Assembly (NCBI GenBank): GCA_000283575.1
Contig: AP012044.1
Location: 62,001-126,000, forward strand
From: Oscillibacter valericigenes Sjm18-20
Lineage (GTDB): Bacteria; Bacillota; Clostridia; Oscillospirales; Oscillospiraceae
Reading direction: 5' to 3'
Length of the DNA: 64,000 nucleotides
Made by a program: the position numbers and the translations under genes
In this document: one piece after another, positions 50,354-58,340 of the stretch
How positions within the stretch are numbered: position 1 is the first letter of the stretch
Layout: each line of letters begins with the position of its first letter
The notes under the pieces: model-generated
What the model was told of the DNA's origin: nothing
The model's input: the letters and a program-made list of their open reading frames with translations, nothing else
Databases searched by the model: none

Positions 50354-52837
50354 TCAGATGAACAGGTTCACGTTGGATTCTTCCGCATCGCCCAGATATG
50401 CGCCCACGCCGCCAAGCTCCACGCCGTCGATGAGTTCCTCTTTTTTGATACCCATGACGTCCATGCTCATGGTGCAGGCAACGATCTTCACACCCTGATG
50501 AATGGCCTTTTGAATCAGGTCCTCCAGCGAATCCACGTTTTTGTCGTTCATAATCCTTTTCATCATAGCGGTGCCCATACCGCCCATGTCCATCCGGGAG
50601 AGCTTCAGTTTTCCGCTGCCCCGGGGAAGCATGGAGCCGAACATGGACTCCGTCAGCGTCTTTTTCACCGACTGCTTTTCCGCTTTGCGCAGCACCGTCA
50701 ATCCCCAGAAGGTAAAGAACATGGTCACAGGCCGTCCCATGGCTGCCGCGCCGTTGGCGATAATGAAGCTGGCCAGCACCTTATCCAGATCGCCGGAGAA
50801 GACGACGATGGTCTTGCCCTGCGGGGTGTCCCGGACAAGGGGAGACGCGCCCTTTGCGGGCATGGCCACCGGCGGTTCCGCCGAACCCCTGCGGACCAGC
50901 GCCACATAGTCCGTGCCGTGCCGGCTGTTGGACACCAGTGTGTTGCCCGTGCGGCGGCACCAGGCCACGATGTCTTTGACAAAGCCGGGGTCGGAAGCGG
51001 CCACCTCCAGAACCTCGCCGTCCCGCATCCCCTTCATGGTCTCAAAGACCTTCATGATGGGGCCGGGACACTGCATTCCGCTGCAGTCCAGCCGGATGGT
51101 TTCCCTCGGCGCGTCGCTGTCCGTCGCCGGCTGCCCGTCTTCCCGCATCGGGATGACCGTTGGCGCGGACTCGGTAAACTGCTGATAGTGGGTGGATTGG
51201 TAGAACCGGGTGCCCGCGGGGTAGAGCAGAACGTGCTCAAAGCCATGCTGCATTAAAATGCGGGTGGCGTTATAAGATCGCACGCCGATGGCACAAAATA
51301 CAATAATGGTCTTGGAGCGGTCCAGTTCGTCAAGATGGTCGCGGAGCTGTCCAAGGGGGATTTGGACGGCGTTTTCCAGCGAAAACGCCATACGCTCCGC
51401 ATCTTCCCGCACGTCCAGCAACAGCGCGTCCGGCTGCTTTTCCACTGTGTCCCAGTCCGAGAAATGCACTATTCCGGTCAGCACGTTTTCCGCCGTGAAG
51501 CCCAGCATATTGACTGGGTCCTTGGCGGAGGAGTAAGGCGGTGCGTAGGCCAGTTCCAGCTCTGTCAGCTCCCGGACCCCGCCGCCCAGCCGCAATGTGG
51601 AGGCGATGGTGTCGATGCGTTTGTCCACGCCGTCGTATCCCACGATCTGCGCGCCGAAAATCTTCTTTCCGTCCATGGAGAACAACAGCTTGAGGAACAT
51701 GGGCGTGGCGCCGGGATAGTAGCCCGCGTGGGAGTTTTGCGTGATGATCACACGCTCATAGTCCTGACCCAGGACCATGCCGCGCTTGATAAGTGTTTTT
51801 TCGTTGGCTCCGGTGGTGGCCGCCGTCAGGTCAAATACCTTAAAAATGGAAGTGCTTTGCGCCCCGCGGTAGATCACGTCCCTGCCCGCGATGTTGTCTG
51901 CCGCGATGCGGCCCTCCTTGTTAGCCGGACCGGCCAGAGGCGCCATAGTGCGTTCGTCGAATATTAGATCGTCTACCTCCACGACATCCCCCACCGCGTA
52001 AATATCCGGGTCAGAGGTGCGCAGATGGTTGTCGGTCACCACGCCGCCCCGGGCGTTGAGGGTCAGTCCCGCCGCCTTGGCAAGCTCGTTGTTGGGCCGC
52101 ACGCCGATGGAGAGCACCACCAGCTCCACGGGGATTTCCTTCCCGCTTTTAAGCGTGATGGTTACCTGCTTTCCGTCGTCCCGGAAGGAAGCCACGCCGT
52201 CGCCCAGAGAAAGGTGAACGCCGTTTACCTCAATGTTCTCGTGCAAGAGCTGGGCCATCTCGTAATCCATGGGCGCCATAACCTGATCCAGCATCTCCAC
52301 GATGGAGACCTCCAGTCCGGCGTGACGGAGATTCTCCGCTACCTCCAGGCCAATGAACCCGCCGCCGATGACCGCCGCCGACCGGACGCCGTTTGCCCGC
52401 GCCATGTCATGGAGACGATCCGTATCCGGCACCGTCCACAGTGTCCGGATACGGGGGGAGTCGATGCCGGGAATAGGCGGGCGGATGGGCGAGGAGCCGG
52501 TGGCCATCACCAGCTTGTCGTAGGATTCTTCGTAGACCTCTCCCGTCTCCAGCTTCTTTACGTGGACCGTCTTTTTCTCCCGGTCGATGGAGAGCACTTC
52601 ATTCCGGGTGCGCACGTCCACACAGAACCGCGCCCGCATGACCTCCGGCTTTTGTACCAGCAGCGCGTCCCGGGAGCGAATCACATCCCCCACGTAGTAG
52701 GGCAGTCCGCAGTTGGCGTATGAAATATATTCCCCGCGCTCCAGAAGAATGATCTCCGCGTTTTCGTCCAGCCTGCGCAGGCGCGCGGCGCAGCTGGCCC
52801 CCCCGGCAACGCCGCCGATAATGACCGTTTTCGACAT
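50354..52837 (-). CDS. Four-module sulfur-redox enzyme: CoA-disulfide-reductase-like, rhodanese, TusA and DsrE domains
   Basis: An 827-residue fusion. Residues 1-330 form an FAD/NAD(P) disulfide reductase with the single active-site cysteine of CoA-disulfide and NADH-oxidase-type enzymes (Cys43 in SYANCGLPYYVG) and two GxGxxG-like sites (IIGGVAGGASCA; VIGGGFIGLEVAENL). A dimerisation domain follows (about 330-450). Residues 460-555 are a rhodanese domain with persulfide Cys515 in VFCAIGVRSYNA. Residues 580-650 are TusA-like with CPGP (Cys590). Residues 673-827 are DsrE-like with Cys788 in VACTMSMDVMG. Such chains pass sulfane sulfur between cysteines and reduce it to sulfide or CoA persulfide with NAD(P)H. 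The start has GGAGGAGC. A Crp/Fnr gene is divergent, with a palindrome in front of this gene's -10 box. Confidence 0.92.
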   Translation of the reverse strand: MSKTVIIGGVAGGASCAARLRRLDENAEIILLERGEYISYANCGLPYYVGDVIRSRDALLVQKPEVMRARFCVDVRTRNEVLSIDREKKTVHVKKLETGEVYEESYDKLVMATGSSPIRPPIPGIDSPRIRTLWTVPDTDRLHDMARANGVRSAAVIGGGFIGLEVAENLRHAGLEVSIVEMLDQVMAPMDYEMAQLLHENIEVNGVHLSLGDGVASFRDDGKQVTITLKSGKEIPVELVVLSIGVRPNNELAKAAGLTLNARGGVVTDNHLRTSDPDIYAVGDVVEVDDLIFDERTMAPLAGPANKEGRIAADNIAGRDVIYRGAQSTSIFKVFDLTAATTGANEKTLIKRGMVLGQDYERVIITQNSHAGYYPGATPMFLKLLFSMDGKKIFGAQIVGYDGVDKRIDTIASTLRLGGGVRELTELELAYAPPYSSAKDPVNMLGFTAENVLTGIVHFSDWDTVEKQPDALLLDVREDAERMAFSLENAVQIPLGQLRDHLDELDRSKTIIVFCAIGVRSYNATRILMQHGFEHVLLYPAGTRFYQSTHYQQFTESAPTVIPMREDGQPATDSDAPRETIRLDCSGMQCPGPIMKVFETMKGMRDGEVLEVAASDPGFVKDIVAWCRRTGNTLVSNSRHGTDYVALVRRGSAEPPVAMPAKGASPLVRDTPQGKTIVVFSGDLDKVLASFIIANGAAAMGRPVTMFFTFWGLTVLRKAEKQSVKKTLTESMFGSMLPRGSGKLKLSRMDMGGMGTAMMKRIMNDKNVDSLEDLIQKAIHQGVKIVACTMSMDVMGIKKEELIDGVELGGVGAYLGDAEESNVNLFI

Positions 52838-52895
52838 AGCTTGCTCCTCCTTGCCATGCGGCCCCTCGCAGCGGGTCGCACACTAATTTTTTCTT

Positions 52896-52936
52896 AGTAT
52901 ACCCAAAGCAAGCGCGTTTTTCCGTGATGTTGTCAC
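52896..52936 (-). promoter_or_regulatory. Promoter and Crp/Fnr-type operator of the sulfur-redox gene
   Basis: On the minus strand a -10 box TATACT (52896-52901) has no good -35 partner. Instead a palindrome GTGA-TGTTG-TCAC (52924-52936) is centred about 41 bases before the expected transcription start, the place where Crp/Fnr proteins act as class II activators. The half-site GTGA matches Crp-type recognition. The regulator encoded at 53262 is the obvious candidate to bind. Confidence 0.6.
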
Positions 52937-53149
52937 CCTGCCGCAATTATTCGTTGCAGGAATGCTCACCCCAGATACCGTCGTGATGTTCAGAACTTCA
53001 AAAGAAGTCTAAAACGGAGATTTACCGGCCGGAGAAGGTTCCACCGTTTGAAGTCTGCGCCCGGTGTCTTAAAAGCCCCGGCAGTATACCGAGGCCGTTC
53101 GCAAGGGGCTTTCCCGTATTTCCTGCTTCCGGGTATGGCAAGAACAAAA

Positions 53150-53177
53150 TTGACAGGTTTAAAAAAACAGCTATAAT
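53150..53177 (+). promoter_or_regulatory. Promoter of the Crp/Fnr gene
   Basis: -35 TTGACA (53150-53155), 16-base spacer, -10 TATAAT (53172-53177), about 85 bases before the start codon. Confidence 0.82.
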
Positions 53178-53261
53178 AGAATATGTACAAAAAATAGAAA
53201 GAAATCCGGCTGGTTACCGGGCTTCAGTCTCAAATTTTATGAAAATAGGGGGCATCCGCGC

Positions 53262-53918
53262 ATGGGATTGGAAGAATATTTCCCGGTGTGGAACCAGCTG
53301 ACCTCCGGGGAACGGGAACTGCTGCTGGGCACGGCGGTGAAGCGCACTGCGCCGAAGGGGGCACTGCTGCACAGCGGCAGCGCGGACTGCGTGGGGCTGT
53401 TCGTCCTCCGCTCCGGCCAGCTCCGGGCGTTTATCCTCTCGGACGAGGGTAAGGAGATCACCATATACCGCCTGTTTGAGCGGGATGTGTGTCTGTTTTC
53501 TGCATCCTGTATGATGAAAAACATCCAGTTCGATGTTGACGTCGAAGCTGAGAAGGACACGGAGATGTGGGTCGTCCCTGCGGACGTATACAAAAGGCTG
53601 ATGGACGGCTCCCTCGCGGTGGCGAATTACACAAATCAACTGATGGCCTCCCGTTTTTCCGAGGTCATGTGGCTTGTGGAGCAAATCATGTGGAAGAGCT
53701 TCGATAAGCGGCTGGCGGAGTTTTTGCTTGAGGAGAGCGCGTTGAACGACGGGAATACGCTGAAGATCACCCATGAGAAAATTGCCTCCCATCTGGGAAC
53801 GGCGCGGGAGGTGGTCACGCGGATGCTGCGCTACTTCCAGTCGGAGGGAATGGTATCCCTTGCCCGCGGTACCGTGGAGCTGACGGACCGGAAACGCCTG
53901 CAAGCCCTGGTGAAATAG
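53262..53918 (+). CDS. Crp/Fnr-family transcriptional regulator
   Basis: A 218-residue regulator: cyclic-nucleotide-binding-type beta-roll (about 20-120, LFVLRSGQLRAFILSDEGKE, EITIYRLFERDVCLFSASCM), long dimer helix, and a C-terminal HTH_Crp domain (KITHEKIASHLGTAREVVTR, MLRYFQSEGMVSLARGTVEL). The N-terminal cysteine cluster of Fnr is missing, and residues that hold cAMP in Crp are not conserved. The effector may therefore be a different small molecule or redox state; two cysteines (CLFSASC) are close together. It is divergent from the sulfur-redox gene and probably controls it. AGGGGG stands upstream of the ATG. Confidence 0.88.
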   Translation: MGLEEYFPVWNQLTSGERELLLGTAVKRTAPKGALLHSGSADCVGLFVLRSGQLRAFILSDEGKEITIYRLFERDVCLFSASCMMKNIQFDVDVEAEKDTEMWVVPADVYKRLMDGSLAVANYTNQLMASRFSEVMWLVEQIMWKSFDKRLAEFLLEESALNDGNTLKITHEKIASHLGTAREVVTRMLRYFQSEGMVSLARGTVELTDRKRLQALVK

Positions 53919-54021
53919 AAAGCCGCCGCCCATTTTTGAGGTGGGTGCCCGGACGGGTGGTTTCCCTGCACCCGCGGCGCCAAAATACGGATGCTCCCGG
54001 CGGATGGTTCGGTAAATGAAC

Positions 54022-54050
54022 TTGACATCCCTGTTCTCCGGTAGTATGAT
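54022..54050 (+). promoter_or_regulatory. Promoter of the riboflavin operon
   Basis: -35 TTGACA (54022-54027), 17-base spacer, -10 TATGAT (54045-54050), directly before the FMN riboswitch. Confidence 0.88.
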
Positions 54051-54067
54051 AACCTCAATTGAATCAG

Positions 54068-54176
54068 GATCTTCAGGGCGGGGTGCGATTCCCCACCGGT
54101 GGTAAAGCCCACGAGCCGCAAGGCATGATTCGGTGAAATTCCGAGGCCGACCGTATAGTCCGGATAAAAGAAGATG
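54068..54176 (+). ncRNA. FMN riboswitch (RFN element)
   Basis: Conserved blocks are all present: GATCTTCAGGGCGGGGTGCG, ATTCCCCACCGGTGGTAAAG, CCCACGAGCCGCAAGGCATG, GATTCGGTGAAATTCCGA, GGCCGACCGTATAGTCCGGA and the closing GAAGAT that pairs with ATCTTC. It senses FMN and turns off the riboflavin operon. Two hairpins with T-runs follow before ribD. Confidence 0.97.
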
Positions 54177-54214
54177 TGTGACAGCGGGAATATTGCGCCT
54201 GCATACACGAATGC

Positions 54215-54245
54215 GCTCTGGAATGGTTTCATTCCAGAGCTTTTA
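54215..54245 (+). terminator. First hairpin after the FMN riboswitch
   Basis: Perfect stem GCTCTGGAATG / CATTCCAGAGC with GTTT loop, then TTTTAGTTTG. Probably part of the expression platform. Confidence 0.75.
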
Positions 54246-54278
54246 GTTTGTGTGTGCGGGTCTGCCCGTTTATTTCAA

Positions 54279-54313
54279 GATGCCTTGAACGATTCGTTCA
54301 AGGCATCTTTTTT
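54279..54313 (+). terminator. Second terminator before ribD
   Basis: Perfect 12-bp stem GATGCCTTGAAC / GTTCAAGGCATC followed by TTTTTTT, 14 bases before the ribD start. It also stands close enough to the ribosome site to affect translation. Confidence 0.88.
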
Positions 54314-54326
54314 TAAGGAGGCAGAG

Positions 54327-55430
54327 ATGGAAGATCGGGAAAGCATGCGTCTGGCGCTGAAGCTGGCGGAGCGCGGCCGCGGGCGGACAAACCCGAATCC
54401 CGTGGTAGGCGCGGTTGTCGTAAAAGACGGGAAAATCATCGGGCAAGGGTATCATGAGCGCTGCGGGGAGCTTCACGCGGAGCGCCGGGCCCTGGCAAGC
54501 TGTACGGAATCGCCCCGGGGAGCCACATTGTACGTAACGCTGGAGCCCTGCTGCCACTTCGGGAGGCAGCCGCCCTGTACGGACGCCATTCTGGAAGCCG
54601 GAATTGCCCGTGTGGTGGTCGGCTCAAACGACCCCAATCCACTGGTTGCGGGTAAGGGGGTTGAGCGGTTGCGGGCAAACGGCGTGGAGGTGGAGGCCGG
54701 CATTTTGAAAGACGAATGTGACGCTTTGAATCAGGTGTTTTTCCACTTTATTTGCACGCATACGCCCTATATGGTCATGAAATACGCCATGACCATGGAC
54801 GGCAAGATCGCCACACGTACCGGAGCCTCCCGCTGGGTCACCGGAGAAATTGCCCGGCAGCGGGTCCACGCCGACCGGGGCCGCTATGCCGCGATCATGG
54901 CGGGGATAGGCACCGTTCTGGCGGATAACCCACTGCTGACCTGTCGGGCGGAAAATGGAAAAAATCCCGTGCGGGTCGTCTGCGACACGCATCTGAGGAT
55001 CCCGTTGGAAAGTCAGATTGTCCGAACCGCCGGAGAGGTCCCCACGATCCTTGCCGCCGGGCGTCCAACCCCGGAGCGGAAGGTCGCGCTGGAAGCCGCC
55101 GGATGCCGGGTGTGGGAGCTTCCGGGAAGAGAGGGTCATGTTGACCTCCGGGCGTTAATGGACCGGCTGGGTGCACAGCAGCTCGACAGCGTGCTGCTGG
55201 AGGGCGGCGCTGCGTTGAATGGGGCGGCACTGGAGGCCGGGGTCGTACAGAAGGTGCAGATATATCTCGCGCCGAAGTTGTTCGGCGGCGCGGGTAAATC
55301 GCCGGTGGGCGGACTGGGCGTGGAGCTGCCCGCGCAGGCGGTGCGGCTGGGTAACACTGCCGTCACCCGGCTGGGGGATGATTTTTTGCTGGAAAGCGAG
55401 GTTTTACCAAATGTTCACGGGGATGATTGA
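54327..55430 (+). CDS. ribD: Bifunctional riboflavin biosynthesis deaminase/reductase RibD
   Basis: Deaminates and then reduces the pyrimidine intermediate of riboflavin synthesis (steps 2 and 3 from GTP). The 367-residue protein has the N-terminal deaminase domain with the zinc site GELHAERRAL (His50, catalytic Glu52) and LEPCCHFGRQPPC (Cys75, Cys84). The C-terminal reductase domain has KYAMTMDGKIATRTGASRWV, GIGTVLADNPLLTCR and LLEGGAALNGAAL. The ATG at 54327 has AAGGAGG upstream. It overlaps ribE by 20 bases. Regulated by the FMN riboswitch. Confidence 0.95.
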   Translation: MEDRESMRLALKLAERGRGRTNPNPVVGAVVVKDGKIIGQGYHERCGELHAERRALASCTESPRGATLYVTLEPCCHFGRQPPCTDAILEAGIARVVVGSNDPNPLVAGKGVERLRANGVEVEAGILKDECDALNQVFFHFICTHTPYMVMKYAMTMDGKIATRTGASRWVTGEIARQRVHADRGRYAAIMAGIGTVLADNPLLTCRAENGKNPVRVVCDTHLRIPLESQIVRTAGEVPTILAAGRPTPERKVALEAAGCRVWELPGREGHVDLRALMDRLGAQQLDSVLLEGGAALNGAALEAGVVQKVQIYLAPKLFGGAGKSPVGGLGVELPAQAVRLGNTAVTRLGDDFLLESEVLPNVHGDD

Positions 55431-56058
55431 GGAGGTCGGAACTATTCTCGCCGTCCGGTGGGGAGCGCACTCCTCCGCTCTTTCGGTGCGCGCCGGAGTG
55501 ATTTTGAGCGACCTGAAGATCGGCGACAGCGTGGCGGTAAACGGCGTCTGCCTGACCGCCACGGCCAAAACAGCGGGCGGCTTCACGGCGGATGTCATGC
55601 ACGAAACGCTGAACCGCTCCACCCTCGGCGCGCTCACGGTGGGGTGCCGGGTCAATCTGGAGCGCGCCATGGCGGTAAATGGACGTTTTGGCGGTCACAT
55701 TGTCTCCGGCCACATTGACGGAACGGGGCGGATTTCCAAAATCCACCGGGACGACATTGCGCTCTGGTACACGGTGGAGGCCCCGCCGGAGCTGCTGCGC
55801 TTTCTTGTGGAAAAGGGATCCGTCGCCCTGGACGGCATTAGCCTGACGGTGGCCGCCGTCTCGGAGAAGGACTTCTCTGTTTCCGTGATTCCCCACACCG
55901 CCGCGGCAACAAGTCTATCGGAAAGTAAGGCCGGCGACCGGGTGAATCTTGAGACCGATCTCATCGGAAAATATGTGGAAAAGCTTCTGGGAATGACGCC
56001 GGAGGTCCCAAAACGCCCCGGCATTACCCCGGAATATTTGTTACAAAACGGATTTTAG
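55411..56058 (+). CDS. ribE: Riboflavin synthase alpha chain
   Basis: Dismutates two molecules of 6,7-dimethyl-8-ribityllumazine to riboflavin. The 215-residue protein consists of two repeated lumazine-binding barrels: first [15 protein letters not shown] to [20 protein letters not shown], second [18 protein letters not shown] to [21 protein letters not shown] conserved VNGVCLTA and LDGISLTV mark the two sites. It starts inside the end of ribD, so translation is coupled. ATG chosen because the family always starts MFTG. Confidence 0.96.
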   Translation: MFTGMIEEVGTILAVRWGAHSSALSVRAGVILSDLKIGDSVAVNGVCLTATAKTAGGFTADVMHETLNRSTLGALTVGCRVNLERAMAVNGRFGGHIVSGHIDGTGRISKIHRDDIALWYTVEAPPELLRFLVEKGSVALDGISLTVAAVSEKDFSVSVIPHTAAATSLSESKAGDRVNLETDLIGKYVEKLLGMTPEVPKRPGITPEYLLQNGF

Positions 56059-56069
56059 GAGGATGCGCT

Positions 56070-57269
56070 ATGTTTCAGTACAGTACCATTGAAGAAGCGC
56101 TGGAGGAGCTGCGGCAGGGCCGCATGATCCTCTGCACGGACGACCCCGACCGGGAAAACGAGGGCGATTTGATTTGTGCCGCCCAGTTTGCTGCCACGGA
56201 AAACGTGAATTTTATGGCGGTCAACGCCAAAGGGCTGATCTGTATGCCCATGTCGGCGGCGTATATTCAAAAACTCAAGCTGCCCCAAATGGTTTTGGAC
56301 AACACGGACAACCACGAGACGGCCTTTACGGTCTCCATCGACCATGTGTCCACAACCACCGGCATCTCCGCAGCGGAGCGCTCTGTCACCGCCATGAAAT
56401 GCGTGGAAGACGGCACGCAGCCGGAGGATTTCCGCCGCCCCGGCCATATGTTCCCCCTGCTGGCAAAGCCCAACGGCGTTTTGGAACGCAATGGGCACAC
56501 GGAGGCCACCGTAGACCTGCTGCGTCTTGCGGGGCTGAAGGAGTGCGGGCTCTGCTGCGAGATCATGCGGGAGGACGGCACCATGATGCGCGCGTCGGAA
56601 TTGCAGGAAAAGGCGCAGGAATGGGGCCTCAAATTCATCACCATCCACGATCTTGCAAACTACCGTAAACGCCATGAAAAGCTGGTGGAGCAGGAAGCCG
56701 TCACCCGGATGCCTACAAAATACGGCGAGTTTACCGCCTATGGCTACCGCAACCGGCTCAACGGCGAGCACCATGTGGCGCTGGTGAAGGGGAGCATAGG
56801 AGACGGCGGGGATATTCTGTGCCGCGTACATTCCGAATGTCTCACCGGGGACTGCTTCGGCTCTTTGCGGTGCGACTGCGGCCAGCAGCTCGCCGCGGCC
56901 ATGGCGCAGATCGAGCGGGAGGGACGGGGAGTCCTGCTGTATATGCGTCAGGAGGGGCGCGGTATCGGCCTTTTGAATAAACTGAAGGCCTATGCCCTCC
57001 AGGATCAGGGCATGGACACGTTGGAGGCCAATCTGGCGCTGGGCTTTGCGGGCGATCTGCGGGAGTATTATATCGGCGCGCAGATTTTACGGGATCTGGG
57101 CGTGAAAACTATGCGGCTTCTGACCAACAATCCGGACAAGATCTATCAGCTCTCCGACTTCGGACTGGAGATTATCCGGCGCGTTCCCATCCAGATGAAG
57201 GCTACAAAAAACGACCTTTTTTACCTGCGGACCAAGCAACACCGCATGGGACACCTTTTAAATTATTAA
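56070..57269 (+). CDS. ribBA: Bifunctional DHBP synthase / GTP cyclohydrolase II
   Basis: Makes both precursors of riboflavin. The 399-residue protein has the N-terminal 3,4-dihydroxy-2-butanone 4-phosphate synthase domain (about 1-200; [62 protein letters not shown]). The C-terminal GTP cyclohydrolase II domain (about 205-399) has the zinc cysteines in [19 protein letters not shown] and the catalytic [20 protein letters not shown]. Eleven bases separate it from ribE; GGAGG precedes the ATG. Complete and of usual length. Confidence 0.97.
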   Translation: MFQYSTIEEALEELRQGRMILCTDDPDRENEGDLICAAQFAATENVNFMAVNAKGLICMPMSAAYIQKLKLPQMVLDNTDNHETAFTVSIDHVSTTTGISAAERSVTAMKCVEDGTQPEDFRRPGHMFPLLAKPNGVLERNGHTEATVDLLRLAGLKECGLCCEIMREDGTMMRASELQEKAQEWGLKFITIHDLANYRKRHEKLVEQEAVTRMPTKYGEFTAYGYRNRLNGEHHVALVKGSIGDGGDILCRVHSECLTGDCFGSLRCDCGQQLAAAMAQIEREGRGVLLYMRQEGRGIGLLNKLKAYALQDQGMDTLEANLALGFAGDLREYYIGAQILRDLGVKTMRLLTNNPDKIYQLSDFGLEIIRRVPIQMKATKNDLFYLRTKQHRMGHLLNY

Positions 57270-57285
57270 TCAGGGGGGATTTTAC

Positions 57286-57768
57286 ATGAATACATTTGAG
57301 GGAAAACTGACATCCGAGAACATGAAGGTTGGAATTGTGGCGGCCCGGTTTAACGAGTTTATTGTTTCCAGGTTGCTGAGCGGCTGCCGGGACACGCTGC
57401 TCCGCCACGGCGTTGGGGAGGACGACATCTGCGTTGCATGGGTTCCCGGCGCCTTTGAAATACCGCTGATCGCCTCCAAACTGGCGATCAGCGGGAAGTA
57501 TGACGCTGTGATCGCGCTGGGAGCCGTTATCCGCGGCGCTACCGGGCACTACGACTATGTGTGCAGCGAGGTGTCGAAGGGCATCGCGAATGTGGCCCTT
57601 GCCAGCGGGGTACCGGTCCTGTTCGGCGTTCTCACTACCGACACCATTGAGCAGGCCATTGAGCGGGCGGGCGCAAAGGCCGGGAATAAGGGCTCCGAGT
57701 GTGCAGAGGGAGCCATTGAGATGGTGAACCTGCTGCGGACGCTGGAAGCACCTGCGTGCGGCGCCTGA
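57286..57768 (+). CDS. ribH: 6,7-dimethyl-8-ribityllumazine synthase
   Basis: Condenses the ribitylaminouracil with the four-carbon phosphate to lumazine; forms 60-mer capsids or pentamers. The 160-residue protein has the family motifs [48 protein letters not shown] (with the catalytic His) and [27 protein letters not shown] precedes the ATG. Last gene of the operon, followed by a strong hairpin. Confidence 0.97.
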   Translation: MNTFEGKLTSENMKVGIVAARFNEFIVSRLLSGCRDTLLRHGVGEDDICVAWVPGAFEIPLIASKLAISGKYDAVIALGAVIRGATGHYDYVCSEVSKGIANVALASGVPVLFGVLTTDTIEQAIERAGAKAGNKGSECAEGAIEMVNLLRTLEAPACGA

Positions 57769-57798
57769 TACCATGGAGGCGCAGTCGGATAATTTTGC

Positions 57799-57840
57799 AA
57801 AGCTGCGCCTGACCCACCCGGGTCAGGCGCAGCTTTGTCT
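57799..57840 (+). terminator. Riboflavin operon terminator
   Basis: Perfect 17-bp stem AAAGCTGCGCCTGACCC / GGGTCAGGCGCAGCTTT with a four-base loop, followed by TGTCT. A very stable stem with a poor T-run. Confidence 0.8.
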
Positions 57841-58044
57841 AAAGGCACCCCAAAAGAGCCCGGATCAAAGGCGGGATTCTTGTCAGCGTCTCATTTTATG
57901 AAGGCTTCCAGCCATAAAACGGATGTGAAAAGCAACTTAATCGGTAATAAAAACGTAAAACAAATCGGCTGTAGAAATGAAATTTTGTAATAGGCCATAG
58001 TCAAAAGAGTATGACGTTTTGCACAATAATTTAAGCCGATTTTG

Positions 58045-58073
58045 TTGACGGATCTATGAGCCTCGCGTATACT
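58045..58073 (+). promoter_or_regulatory. Promoter of the glycine riboswitch transcript
   Basis: -35 TTGACG (58045-58050), 17-base spacer, -10 TATACT (58068-58073). The sequence from 57841 to 58044 holds nothing else recognisable. Confidence 0.78.
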
Positions 58074-58148
58074 AAAAGCAGTAAAGAGAAAAAGAAATAG
58101 ACCCCAAAAGCCGACCCGAACTGCGCAAATGCAGAACAGGCTGGTGAT

Positions 58149-58232
58149 GGAACTCTGGAGAATCTCAGAAATGAGTGCCGAAGGTGCAAGGCTATAAGCC
58201 GAAACTCTCAGGCAAAAGGACAGAGCAAGCTG
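58149..58232 (+). ncRNA. Glycine riboswitch (single aptamer)
   Basis: The aptamer shows CTCTGGAGAATCTC, then TGCCGAAGGTGCAAGGC, and GAAACTCTCAGGCAAAAGGA followed by CAGAG: the conserved blocks of one glycine aptamer. A second tandem aptamer, usual for this class, is not seen on either side, so this is a singlet, probably with a short ghost helix. It is followed by a terminator-like hairpin (58271-58303) and an AGCS transporter gene. In such contexts glycine typically regulates its own uptake or removal. Confidence 0.9.
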
Positions 58233-58270
58233 ACAATGCCCGGATGCGGGCGATTTGTGCCTTTTCTTCA

Positions 58271-58303
58271 GAGCTGCCTTTTTTGGGTGGGCTCTCTTTT
58301 TTT
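58271..58303 (+). terminator. Expression-platform terminator of the glycine riboswitch
   Basis: GAGC-tg-CC / GG-gtg-GGCTC-type stem with a T-rich loop, then TCTTTTTTT. A competing stem TTTTTGGGTG / CACCCAAAAA overlaps it and could act as antiterminator. Confidence 0.7.
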
Positions 58304-58340
58304 CACCCAAAAAGCAAAAGAGGAAAAGGAGAAATCGGAT

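Noticed and set aside
57841..58148. A first glycine aptamer in tandem with the one at 58149
   Set aside because: None of the conserved glycine-aptamer blocks is repeated in this stretch, which holds a promoter and otherwise unremarkable AT-rich sequence.
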